Shown here: piece after piece, positions 54,138 to 64,000 of the stretch
Position numbering within the stretch: the stretch's first letter is position 1
Layout of the letters: every line of letters starts with the position of its first letter
Assembly: GCA_039602395.1 (NCBI GenBank)
Contig: JBCNJP010000023.1
Location: forward strand, 91,102,177 to 91,166,176
Length of the DNA: 64,000 bases
From: Deinandra increscens subsp. villosa
Taxonomy: Eukaryota > Streptophyta > Magnoliopsida > Asterales > Asteraceae
Reading direction: 5' to 3'
Program-made: the position numbers and the translations under genes
The notes under the pieces: generated by a model
Told to the model about the DNA's origin: nothing
Seen by the model: the letters and a program-made list of their open reading frames with translations, nothing else
Databases searched by the model: none

Positions 54138-55974
54138 ATGGCGTCCGATTTAAGCTCTCAATCACCGTCATCCGACGAAGAAGAAGAGGAATCGGCCGGC
54201 CAAAAACCTAAAACTGCCGTTAACGCCAATTCGATCGATAACTCTCTAGACGCCATCGAGAATCAGTTGTCATCGATCTCATTCAACACTCCAATCGACG
54301 AGAGAACCGCACCATCTGATGATCACCATCACGAATCTGAATCGTTGAGTGAAACTGCGATGAATTCGATCGGTGAGAGTAGTTCTTCGAGGAGATCGGG
54401 ACTGTGGACGAGCAATCTGGAGGTGGAGGTGGAGGCGGAAGTGGATGGGGGATTGGCAAGCCCTAGTAGCAGTGGTTATGCTGGGGAGAGGGGGAGTAGC
54501 GGGAGTGTAACTAGTGGCTCTGGAATTGATGTTGTACGGGAGGTTCGGGATAACGGTTCTTCCATGGGTGATGATGGAGCTGTGGTTCTGGATTCTTCTG
54601 AAGCGCAATGGATTCGTGGTAAACGGCATGCCGATGAGGTATTCTTAATTTCTTACTGCATGCAGGTTTTTTGTTTCTCTTGAATTTTAGAATTTAGTTG
54701 CTTGTTTCAGCCGAATTTAGCGAGAAACTAGCTATTATTTGCTCAACCTTCATACTTGCACCTTCAAAATCAAACCATTTTTAACTATATTTAGCACCTA
54801 GCAAATAGCAATCATCTTAAGTAAGATTGTGAGTAAGAAACATCAGTTTGCACAATGCTTGTTTTGGAGGAACAGAGAATTCTACAAAGCAAAATAATGC
54901 CGACGTTTATTCAACAGTTCGAATTAACTTTTCCTTTAAAGTATTATAAGCTGGAAAGAAAACAAAAGCAATGAGACTTTTGTGCAGTTGAGGATCATTT
55001 CTCATGAAAGTGAAAATTATACCACGGGTTTTCAAGATCTCATCTTACTTATTGAAAAGAATTAGCCTTCTAAATTGGGCTCCATTGTTGACAGACACAA
55101 TCACAACTTTGTTTTCACTTTTCATCACCAAAACTTGTAAACAAAGAAAACAAAACACAATTGTTACCAAACAAATACATTTTTTTTGGGAGTTTAATGA
55201 TGGGTTTATTAGGTATGTAAGTGTGGTTTTTATGTTAGTTGTGAACATTTGTGAGGAAGATGTCCACTGGCTGTGAAAGAGAAGTTACTATGAGATTAGT
55301 TAGAGGCATGTTTTTCTAGTGAATTCACCATAGCATCATGATATTTGTGGGTGTGAAGTCAAATGTAGACTGAATAACATTGTTAGTATGGTAAAATTTA
55401 CATTTGGTAAAAGTTGTTACTGCTAGTCATACGAAAAATATAACACCTTTTACTAGATAATTAAAGCAATCTCTTCTCTTTCAATGGGCTTATACACACA
55501 TTCGAGTTCTTGAAGGGTCTAAATTCATTGATAGTTAACAATTATGAAAAGCATGATGCATCCATTCGTTTGAATTTTCTTAGTTAGATGGGTTATGAAA
55601 ATCGACAATATCTTTTTTGAGTAGTCAGATGCTTTATTCTTCTTTATGTAAGCTTGCTGTTAATTTCCTGTATGTGAATTTAGCTTTAAGAATTTTTCTT
55701 CAATGGCCTAACTAACCTTTTGTCATCAACGTGGGGATGTGTCGGATTTTATTTTTGTTAATTTAGGCGACTATCTTATATTTCTCTTGTATTTTTAAAC
55801 TACACGTATTCCTCTGTTTTGATAAGAAATGTTGATTGTGTTGTACAAAACTGTTTTGTGTAATGTATTTCAACTGATAATGGATAAAGTGCAGGATGAT
55901 GCTTCTGTCTCCTGGAGGAAAAGGAAGAAACATTTCTTTATTTTGAGTCACTCTGGAAAACCAATATATTCAAG
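54138..55974 (+). CDS. MON1: MON1 (SAND family) vacuolar fusion protein, first two exons only
   Basis: MON1 pairs with CCZ1 as the guanine-nucleotide exchange factor for RAB7 on late endosomes and vacuoles. Exon 1 is 54138-54638 (167 codons, phase 0, donor GTATTC); exon 2 is 55895-55974 (80 nt, donor GTAAGT). Exon 1 is the acidic, Ser-rich, poorly conserved N-terminus with the plant MON1 motifs SPSSSGYAGERGSSG and WIRGKRHADE. Exon 2 encodes DDASVSWRKRKKHFFILSHS followed by GKPIYS, the conserved start of the SAND/longin domain. The next expected exon (YGDEHKLAGF in Arabidopsis) is not in 55975-56209; a 500-N gap then follows and no later MON1 exon is visible to the window end. The gene is either interrupted by the gap and long introns, or truncated. 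The first intron is 1256 bp. Confidence 0.88.
54639..55894 (+). other. MON1 intron 1
   Basis: GT...CAG intron of 1256 bp. It contains frames in both directions that have no family resemblance and no repeat I recognise. Confidence 0.8.
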
Positions 55975-56209
55975 GTAAGTGTGGGTTAATATATGTTACA
56001 TTTTTCTTAGAAGAATTTACCTGTCAGATTGTGATCCTATCTCGTATTAGGTTCCCATTTTAGTTTTAATATATTTTCCGTGAAGTGTGAACCTGTTCAA
56101 ATTTCTTTGGAAAGTATATGCACAATTTTATGTTTGTTAAACCTATCCCAGTTATATTGAAATTAGCCCAAGTTATTTACCTTGTTCTTTATGATGTCTT
56201 AGCTTAATT

Positions 56210-56709
56210 NNNNNNNNNNNNNNNNNNNNNNNNNNNNNNNNNNNNNNNNNNNNNNNNNNNNNNNNNNNNNNNNNNNNNNNNNNNNNNNNNNNNNNNNNNN
56301 NNNNNNNNNNNNNNNNNNNNNNNNNNNNNNNNNNNNNNNNNNNNNNNNNNNNNNNNNNNNNNNNNNNNNNNNNNNNNNNNNNNNNNNNNNNNNNNNNNNN
56401 NNNNNNNNNNNNNNNNNNNNNNNNNNNNNNNNNNNNNNNNNNNNNNNNNNNNNNNNNNNNNNNNNNNNNNNNNNNNNNNNNNNNNNNNNNNNNNNNNNNN
56501 NNNNNNNNNNNNNNNNNNNNNNNNNNNNNNNNNNNNNNNNNNNNNNNNNNNNNNNNNNNNNNNNNNNNNNNNNNNNNNNNNNNNNNNNNNNNNNNNNNNN
56601 NNNNNNNNNNNNNNNNNNNNNNNNNNNNNNNNNNNNNNNNNNNNNNNNNNNNNNNNNNNNNNNNNNNNNNNNNNNNNNNNNNNNNNNNNNNNNNNNNNNN
56701 NNNNNNNNN
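56210..56709. other. Assembly gap (500 N)
   Basis: Exactly 500 N, starting 235 bp after MON1 exon 2. Its real size is unknown and missing MON1 exons could lie in it. Confidence 0.99.
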
Positions 56710-57904
56710 TATACAACTCACTAAAGCTATCATTTGAACCAGAGTGAATATTTAGTTGGTTTTGAACGTGGGTTGCAGAACTCAGTTCCTTTTCTTCTTT
56801 TTGAAAACTTGCATGTCAGAGATTTAGAGATTTGTACCTCCTTCCTCTTTATCAAATTTGAAATTCAATATGCTCTCCGCTCAAAATCTTTCTCTCTCTC
56901 TCTCTTCTCTCTGTTCATCCACATTATCGCTCAAACTCTTTTCTCTGTTCGATAACAGCTCAAATCAAGAGAAATAGCTCAAATCTCTCCGCTCAAATCA
57001 AGAGAAATGGGATGACGGCTGAGCTCCGACGATGTATCTGACTTCCTTCAACGACGGCTGACCTCCGAAGATGTATCTCACCTCAGGTAATTGTTTTATT
57101 ATGAATTTTTGAGAAATCATTCGCTAGAATCGTAGATCTACTCTTAATTTCACGCTTAATTTTTGGTTTATGATTTCTCAAAAAAAAAAATTTGTTTTCT
57201 TTATGACAATATGACCTTCGGCGATGTATTGAAGGTCGAAGAGGTCGGGGGTCGCCGGAGGTGTAGATCTGCACAATAACAATCGCGATTTCGAACTCCA
57301 TCTCCTACCATCAGCACCAACGTTAGATCAAGGTTTTATCTGTTTGAATCCCTCTGGTCAATTTCTTTCCATCGTTTTCACTGGTATGTTTGTATTTCTC
57401 TATGTCGTACGCATCCCTTCTGGTTATGAATTTGTGCGCTTTTAGTTTATTTTGTCGACGACAATGCTTTTTGGTTTGAATTTATCAGCAAATCTCTTGA
57501 TATCTCTTTCTTTACTCATTATTTTGTGTCGATTAGTTACTATATGTAAATGTTAGTCGGGCCTCTGCTGTGTTTTACCATTGTTATTTGGTTGTACAGG
57601 TACACATTGAGTCATGGTTTAATAGAGAATTTAGATCATCTTTGTTCATGGTTTAATAGAGAATTTAGATCATCTCACTATGGAAGCAGGAGCTACTAAG
57701 GTGTGCATATTCTGACGCACATGAGTGAGGGGTTCTTTCGTAGTGATTTCTGTTAAGTTGTTAATGGGCTCACTATCCTACATAAATTATGATTGCCTTT
57801 TAAAAGAACTGATGCTCACTACTTAATGTCAACAGCTATTTGAAAATCCTAAACCTGGTTCAGTGGGATTTTTTCTATTATGATGCGTAGCTTTTCATGT
57901 ATGT
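56710..57904. other. Leader-like region after the gap
   Basis: CT-rich (56888-56915) and with duplicated phrases: CGCTCAAATCAAGAGAAAT at 56946 and 56989, and CATGGTTTAATAGAGAATTT at 57614 and 57647. GACGGCTGA.CTCCGA.GATG also occurs twice near 57014 and 57053. It looks like the 5' leader of a transcription unit, but no protein is recognised. Confidence 0.35.
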
Positions 57905-57934
57905 AACAATAATTTTCTCTAATTGATTTGCAGA

Positions 57935-59150
57935 ATGGTATTGCTACAACAGATTTAGAGGATAATGCACACATAAATGATGTAGCTTCCCTTTTCATCT
58001 TCTCATTACTAAATCAGTCCTATTTATTCTACACATTGATAGATGATTGAACATAAAATAGGTTAAATTAATTATGATCCTTTGTGAAACATGATTTTCA
58101 GTCTCAATTAATAGGCTGGATCAAGTTAAACACATTTACCAGCAGAAGAAACATTCGGATGAATCAAATAGGTAAAAATATCACAGGTTCCTTAATTTCT
58201 TTACTCAACACACTTTTGTTGTTGTCTTAACGTACAGATTAGTTGATATAGAAGGTGGATTTTATGTGAATCATGAGCCAAAGATACTTTTTATCATCAG
58301 GACTCACGGGTATGCGTCATTGCTTTTGTTGTTCCTATTGGAAAAATGATTGTTCTTGACCTTTTTGTTGAAGTCAATCCTATATGGACAACTTTAAACT
58401 TTAAATCAGTTCTATGGTGTCCCTTACATATGGAAAGTTACTCTTTCTTCTACACTGGTGCATGCTGCATAGTGTTGCAGAAAATGTTGAGATGTATGGT
58501 GTTTTAGATTCTGTAGGGGATCTGGACCTGTTGAAGCCCATGCTAGCAACTCAACAATGGTAAATCAAATGTGTTATTTTACCTCTTGCTTTTAGATACA
58601 TTAATCATAATTTTCTGTAATTATTTAAATCACACTTTTACCCGGATGCTGTAAGAACAGGTCCAGATGGCCAAAATAAAAATAACCAGTCTGGTTTAAT
58701 CACCAGGAAGGAATTACAAAGCTTTGTATGCTAAGTCGCTTGTGATCTTTTTTTATACTCATTCGCCTTTGTGAAATTCTGAATCACATTGTATTGTGAG
58801 AAATGAAATACTAATATAGCAGTCTCATGTAAAGTTCTTCTTTTTATGTTGATCTAGAGGTGTACATATGTTCTATGTTCTTATGTATATTTAAATCCCC
58901 AATTTTCTCAAAATTTTAGAATGCTAATTTGTTGTTTTTAGTTTCATTTTGAATTCAGTTTGATTCGGATGTTTTTAATCCTTTGCAGGTTTAAGGTTGC
59001 TGCTTTATGTGGTTTGTGTAGAGGTATGCATCTACGATCTAATTTCAAAGTTCTTATTTGGGTTAACTCTCTCATTTGATCCAGGTATTCTACATTATAT
59101 TAATTTGTTTGTAGTATACCTAACTATGCATGTCATTGTGTAGGACGAAC
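57935..59150 (+). pseudogene. Exon-like fragments including an RPL7-like exon
   Basis: Several short open segments are bordered by AG...GT-like sites on the plus strand. One, 58238-58309, reads LVDIEGGFYVNHEPKILF then IIRTHG, closely matching the ribosomal protein L7 (uL30) core GGFYV-x2-E-x-K-x-LFIIR-x2-G, including an intron at the family position after the final Gly. The segment before it (58116-58170, INRLDQVKHIYQQKKHSDES) would occupy the place of the L7 Lys-rich helix but is diverged. The following L7 exon is absent. Other segments (57935, 58490, 58662, 58990) I cannot assign. No functional L7 protein can be made. Confidence 0.6.
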
Positions 59151-59153
59151 CAA

Positions 59154-59260
59154 AGAAGCAAATTGCTCTCTCCAAGAATGGAGCTGTTGCAGCCAAGAAG
59201 AAGGATGAATTAAGTGACGAGTTAGATGAATCTTTACAGCTCAGTTCTGCCATAATTTAC
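59154..59260 (+). pseudogene. Nucleolin-like acidic/basic exon fragment
   Basis: Between TAG and GTATG borders the plus strand reads DEPKKQIALSKNGAVAAKKK followed by DELSDELDESLQ. The DEP-x-KK, NG-x-V-AKK and S/D/E-rich order resembles the N-terminal repeats of plant nucleolin, with Ser codons changed to Leu (TCA/TTA-like changes) in several places. The region is low-complexity, so the assignment is tentative. Confidence 0.4.
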
Positions 59261-61214
59261 GTATGTTATTTTTACTGATGGACTAAATATAGACTTCGAT
59301 TTGTAGCATTAACTTTTGTAGTTCGATCAATTCATCTGGTTGTTAGTTGTTCACAATAATTCAGTGGCTTATAGCACCATTTTTGTTGTTTCATCAAGGT
59401 GTGCCAAAAGTTCATGTTTTCATGGATAATATTTATCATTTGCAAGGTTACTAATCTTTCTTTAGTTTTGTATTCTTGATGATCTCTGTTGCTTTTATCG
59501 TTGATCATGTTTCGTTTAATTGCTTCATAGAGCATGTCTGGTATAATCTTACTTTTTTTTTTGTAAATTTATTGCTTATTCAATTATTTTGTTCATCAAA
59601 TCATGGGTCTGTCAGGTCTTTCATGAGGTTTATTGATTATTTTGGTTAACAAGGTTTAATATACTATAAATATTGATTTTAATAGTTCATATTGCATGTT
59701 TAACAGGTTCTTGATGGTGTTGTTGAAGATGTAACATGGCATTTGAGGCTTTAACTATTTGGTTCATGTCTAGATGATGCCAGCAACTATAATGGCTCCA
59801 GAAATGCCTTTAGCTGTTCTATCAATGTACTTTTTCTGTCACATTTTGGTAAGTAGCTCTTTTGCCCCAAACTCCAATGGGCACCTTACACTTTTAGGCT
59901 ATTACATAACATTTAGTTTATATCTCTGATTATGCATGACCTTTGCAAGGGATTAACTGCATCTGATATTTATTTATTTTAGTTAACTGGTTTTTTTCTC
60001 AATGTTTTAACTATTATTGTTAATGTCAATGATCATTGGTATTAGATAAAATTAAGATTATGGATATTGGATCTGCAAGTATGCAAGCTTTTGTCTTCTT
60101 GTGTTTTTTGACTATTAGAAGTTGTTCTGGTTTTGAAATTTTAGCTTTTACTGTCTTCGTTAAGCATTCCATTTTGAGATGAGCGCCAAATAGTCAAGTC
60201 CTCGATCATGACCAACTTGGCAACTTGTAACGTTATAGCAGCATTCTGCTCTAGGTTCTTAAACAAATTTTGATTTTAATGGACTTGATTTACTGTTTCT
60301 TCAAATCAAGTTTTGTGTTTTGTGGTCGTAGGTGATAAATTAGTTCCTTAGTCTTTTAACTTATAAAGCATTAATGTCAAATGTATGATGTAGTTTGTAT
60401 TTTCTGGTTGTAGGTGATTTGTTGCTTGGGTTTCTTATTTGCTATCCAGGTATGTTATCTGTTTTGAGTGATTTATTTTCTTACTATTTTTCCTGGGTTT
60501 CTTATTTTCTAAAAAATATAGAACATGTTATCATACTGATCAACAGGTGTAATGCTGAAGTATAACCAATCCGAAGAGGAAAATAATTAATAGATTTTTG
60601 TTCTGTTTGGATCTTACTAAGGAATCACTATGAAAATGAAATGGGTTTAAAAGTAGTCTATGATGATGTTTTGTGTCATTACTCGGAAAATGCTATTTGG
60701 TTTAGGTAGTAAAAGTCAAATCAAACACCTATGTGAATATGCCACCATTATAATTAATTTTTGTTGTCTTTGTTCTTATCTTTTTTTCAGCAACTCATTC
60801 TGTGGCTTTGGTTCAGGTAATCTTGCTTCAAGGGTTAATATGTAAATGTGTACTGTGTATGTATAAAACATAACTCGAGTTGACACATTCTACAAGGAAT
60901 GGGGTTGAAATTACCGCCTAATTTTTATATTTTTACGAGTCTATTGGATTCTTATTGCAGGGTGTATACATTTGGTATGGCCAAACCAACAATTCAGGTG
61001 GATACATTTTGTGTTCATGGAGGGCCTGATGGGTATGTTTTAATCTTTGGTAAACATACTTATCTTAGGTGGCATATTCGATCTATATACGTATGAAAAA
61101 GTGATCCAAAGTCAAACACATAGGGCATACAATCTTCTAAATTATTTTGTTCAAAGATTTTAATTATTATTGTAATGATACTGCCTTTATACTAATTAAC
61201 ACAATATTTGTTAG
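59261..61214 (+). other. Intron-like sequence with unassigned short open segments
   Basis: T-rich, intron-like DNA with small open pieces at 59774-59850 (MMPATIMAPEMPLAVLSMYF), 60416-60450, 60790-60812 and 60960-61034. They are preceded by pyrimidine-AG sites. I recognise no family, and the pieces do not join into one clear frame. Confidence 0.35.
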
Positions 61215-61408
61215 AATGGATGAGAGGTGGAGCACATGAGCGACGAATGAACAAATTGGCAGCTGCACAGCACAAGGCTGAAGAGAAACGGGCTGCAGCA
61301 AAAGCAAGGAGAAACCGTGAAGCCGCAAATGCCGAAGAACAAGCCGAGTATATTTGTAAGACCAGAAGAGTACCATCTTCTTTCTCATGTTCTTGCTGGT
61401 GTATTTGA
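61215..61408 (+). pseudogene. Remorin C-terminal last-exon fragment
   Basis: After a TTAG acceptor the plus strand encodes EWMRGGAHERRMNKLAAAQH followed by a KAEEKRAAAKARRNREAAN segment, then EQAEYICKTRRVPSSFSC and a stop after CWCI. This is the coiled-coil C-terminus of the plant remorin family (group 4-6 type), with the Cys-rich membrane anchor at the end. Remorins mark plasma-membrane nanodomains. The upstream remorin exons that should precede it are not present in the preceding 1.5 kb, so it is a detached exon. Confidence 0.75.
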
Positions 61409-61763
61409 AATCGTCAGTGTGGATGTATTCTTTTGTTAGGAAACCTGGTATTTGGGACTCTGATGGCTTGTTATTTGGGATTCATAAAGATAAAGACCTG
61501 TCGAAATATTATAGGCGAGTGACTTTGTGTTTCTGTCAATAGTTTTGTGTTGCTTGCTAACTGATGCATTCAGTCTTAACAGGAAAGGAGGGCGTGGCCG
61601 CGTGGGTAGGGGTAGGGTTATGGGGTGTTGTATGAACTGCAGACCATCATCAGGAACTAAAAGAAAGAAAGAACTAGAAAGCATGATGGGTCTCGTTCAT
61701 TTGCTGGTCCTTGATGTTCATCTTCGGTTCATAAGATTACAGAAAGGATCGTATTTATTTTAA
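61409..61763 (+). other. Further exon-like pieces
   Basis: 61440-61515 reads KPGIWDSDGLLFGIHKDKDL in one frame, and 61582-61763 reads a Gly/Arg start (KGGRGRVGRGRVMGCCMNC) running to a stop, after a CAG acceptor. Neither is assigned to a family. They continue the string of short plus-strand fragments. Confidence 0.3.
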
Positions 61764-62559
61764 TCACTCATTGCTGTTTGATAACGAGTACATATAGAAG
61801 ACGAGTAATAAAAAATAAAATATGACAAATGTGTTTGACAATTTATGCTAATGGGCTTAGGCCACCAAGGAAATGCCATAATGGGCTGAAGGGTGACTCA
61901 CGAATTAAATGGCCCATGCGAACTAAATTGGATTGGAATAAGCTGGTTGCAATTTGGATGAATCCTAAAAGGATTAGGATATCTACTGACTTATTTTAAT
62001 TGAATTGGCTTATGCGATTTTAATGAACAGAAAGCAAGTCGGCAAGATCTGTTCGAGAGATATCCTAAAGATATTGGTATGAATAAAAACTTATTTGATG
62101 TTCCCCAACCAACGAATTAGTTAGATAAATTAGATTTCGGTGATGTACAAGATCACGATTTTGAACCCTTTTTGAGTTTTTAATTACTTATAATTGTCTT
62201 TATTTTTCATTTACAATACACAATTCCACATCGGTGAATTAGCATAAGTTCCTACTATACACGAATTATAAATTGACAGTCTTGGCTTTCATAATCCCAC
62301 ATCTGCCGGAGGTAAATTCTTATACCCACCCATATATATAATCCGGTAAATTCTTGGTTCAACCGGTCGGACTGGCCGGTCTGGTCGTAAAAGTATTGAT
62401 TATACCTCTAAAACTTATTGAGTGGCTACGTGTACCAATAATCTAACTTTATTATTACTAAACCAAAACATGGATTATACCTCTGATCTATATAATAGTT
62501 GATTTTACTTCGCTATTTGCACTCATCACATATAATAGTTGTAAACAAACTTATTGATT
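61764..62559. other. Intergenic, no gene seen
   Basis: Contains ATGGGCTTAGGCC and AATGGGCTGAAGG words like promoter site II motifs near 61850-61885, but no gene follows. 62350-62385 is a short CCGGT(C/T)-rich patch. Confidence 0.4.
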
Positions 62560-62787
62560 TTTTTATATATCTAATTGTTTAAACACATCAGTTTTTAACA
62601 AAAAATTAAACTCACGTATTATTACAGCCAATGAACGCGCATATACCACATTATAAATTGACACCGGACCGTTCGAGCTAGAAAAACTAATACCGAGATG
62701 TGAATTGTCGAGCCGCCATAACAATCGAACAAATGACGAATAACGCCCTATAAACTGTCGCCGCCGCAACGCGCGGGTATACCCCTA

Positions 62788-62788
<1 letters not shown>
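62560..62788 (+). mobile_element. Helitron 3' end
   Basis: CCGCCGCAACGCGCGGGTAT followed by ACCCCTAG and T at 62789. The GC-rich hairpin-like motif and CTAG match the reverse copy at 23212 and fit Helitron 3' ends. The 5' start is not identified, so 62560 is arbitrary; the element could reach far upstream. Confidence 0.5.

Positions 62789-62832
<44 letters not shown>
62789..62832. repeat. (TA)n microsatellite
   Basis: A TA run of about 22 units between the Helitron end and a MITE. Confidence 0.9.
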
Positions 62833-62836
<4 letters not shown>

Positions 62837-63023
62837 GAGGTTCATTGTAGACACTTTCACATGTGAAATAGCTCTTTTTCACATGTGAAATGCTCTGAAC
62901 AATTAGAAAAAAGGAAAAAAGGAAAAATGAAATTGATCACAACCACTAGATCAAGAGATCTAATGGTGAAAAAGGGTGTCTACATGTCTACACTTATGAG
63001 GGTGTCTACAATGAACTTTTCAC
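62833..63023. mobile_element. TGTAGACA-type MITE inserted in TA repeats
   Basis: The left end GGGTGAGGTTCATTGTAGAC and the inverted right end GTGAAAAGTTCATTGTAGAC are imperfect TIRs. Two CACATGTGAAAT words lie inside. A partial copy in the other orientation is at 5463. TA-repeat flanks hide the target duplication. Confidence 0.7.
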
Positions 63024-63690
63024 TATATATATATATTATTTATTATATGTACATGGTCCGGTCCGGTTTTTTACGACCGGTTTTTCATATAATCCGTAAA
63101 CCAAACCGTTCGCAACGGTTTAAAATTTTCGAAACCGACCGACCGTTCGTTAAGATAAAAAACCGACCGTGAAACCGAACCGATGACCGGTTTGGACGGT
63201 TTCGCGGTTTGAAACCGAACCATGAACACCCCTACTTTTTGCCATGTTTAATTTTGACTTTTATGTTTATAGGGATTTTTTTTTATTTTCAATATTAAAA
63301 AACACTTAACTTTTATTTGATTGATTCTTGAGACGATATCTTCCAATTAAATTGTTTATTATTATATATTTATTAAAAAAACTATTTTTTTTATTTAAAG
63401 AAACAAAAAAATGACAACTTATTTAAAGTGAAACAGAAACATGTTAACTTTTTAATTAAAAATAGTTAATAAATTATCAAGTATATGATTCACATAAGGT
63501 TATCCGTAATGGTTTGGGTGTGTGATAAGAAAGTGGTGGCATATAAACAGTATAATCATATAGAGATGATGGTAAAAATATAAAATGGGTTAGTGATAGT
63601 GTGAAAAATAATTGTCTAAATATGAGGTTTTGTTTAAAAAAAATATTGAGATCTAATATTGATTTGATGGGGGGAAAAAAAGTAATCAAT
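63024..63690. repeat. CCGGTT-type repeat and AT-rich DNA
   Basis: 63055-63235 is a strong CCGGTTT/GACCGGTT/GAAACCGA-rich tract closing with AACACCCCTA, the same style as 1772 and 53640. 63240-63690 is A/T-rich with no feature. Confidence 0.55.
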
Positions 63691-64000
63691 GTGATAACGT
63701 GTATATGTATCGGGCTAACTATAAACTATATGGACACAGCCCCAGATATACTTTAGCTTAATCCAGCCCACTACTTCTCTTTTGGAGGCTCATACAAAAC
63801 TCAACCCAACAAGACTAGTGGGCCCATTCTAGCCATCACTTTACCTATATAAGGGGGTCACTCCCTCCTTGAGAAGGGGTTCGTCCCCTTCCCAGATTAT
63901 GGTCCTTTCGCTTGGCCCTTCCTATATGGTCGCGTTTCCGTCTGTCCCTTCTTATATGGTCGTGCTTCCGTCTGGCCCTCTTATATGGTCGAGCTTCCGT
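63691..64000 (+). repeat. Promoter-like region with 30-bp tandem repeats at the window edge
   Basis: ACCTATATAAGGGGGTC at about 63844 looks like a TATA box. Downstream, a 30-bp unit (GGCCCTTCCTATATGGTCGC then GTTTCCGTCT) occurs at 63914-63943, 63944-63973 and, cut by the window end, 63974-64000, with a few substitutions. The layout suggests the beginning of an LTR or another transcribed repeat that continues beyond the window. Confidence 0.6.

Noticed and set aside
54639..54683. Continuation of MON1 exon 1 to a stop codon
   Set aside because: The conserved DDAS..WRKRKKHF exon at 55895 joins in frame across a good donor and acceptor; the read-through residues match nothing in MON1.
56173..56733. 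Long open frames across the second gap
   Set aside because: Same artefact: unknown residues translated from N.

Overview
This is nuclear DNA of a flowering plant, most likely a eudicot. It is AT-rich, its genes have plant intron structure, the promoters carry plant telo-box and site II motifs, and the rest is packed with plant transposons (Helitrons, Mutator-like, PIF/Harbinger, hAT, LTR and non-LTR elements). The terminal sequences of several repeat families look Asteraceae-like to me, but that is an impression, not a proof. Two runs of 500 N (21541-22040, 56210-56709) are assembly gaps whose true size is unknown.

Ordinary host genes are few. On the minus strand, 1040-3031 is a four-exon PIP2-type plasma-membrane aquaporin. 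Minus 16946-17446 is the intronless gene for cytosolic ribosomal protein L12 (uL11), with a textbook plant ribosomal-protein promoter. Plus 41146-41676 is an intronless S40-like (DUF584) senescence regulator. Plus 54138-55974 holds the first two exons of MON1, the vacuolar/endosomal fusion factor; its remaining exons are not visible before an assembly gap. Between and after these lie short pieces of other genes: a possible first exon at 25964, a probable organelle-derived insert at 45005, and exon-sized pieces resembling RPL7, nucleolin and remorin between 57.9 and 61.8 kb. These genes are not an operon or pathway; they are independent plant loci separated by repeats.

Most of the window records transposition. 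4.2-10 kb: a Mutator-like element with 9-bp target duplication, a reverse Helitron split by a 2.5-kb solo LTR, and two copies of a short Helitron. 18.3-19.6 kb: a long-TIR element holding a Helitron. 20.8 kb: a palindromic MITE. 22.6-25.9 kb: Helitron ends, tRNA-derived SINE heads and a possible Pack-MULE. 26.7-30.6 kb: duplicated blocks interrupted by a foldback element and a Tourist-like MITE. 34.7-38.3 kb: a chain of Helitrons, the last one split by a complete PIF/Harbinger element with an intact transposase gene (minus 36601-37896). 38.8-39.9 kb: a decayed relative of that transposon. 42.4-44.7 kb: a Harbinger MITE containing an hAT-like MITE, then a Mutator-like element. 46.9-48 kb: another Tourist-like element. 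48.6-53.5 kb: a broken Ty1/copia element containing a 2.8-kb solo LTR. The window ends in a promoter-like region followed by 30-bp tandem repeats.

The two observations I rate highest are the mosaic of unrelated gene pieces, all in MON1 orientation, at 57.9-61.8 kb, and the Harbinger element whose insertion into a Helitron can be read exactly because empty copies of the same Helitron are in the window.
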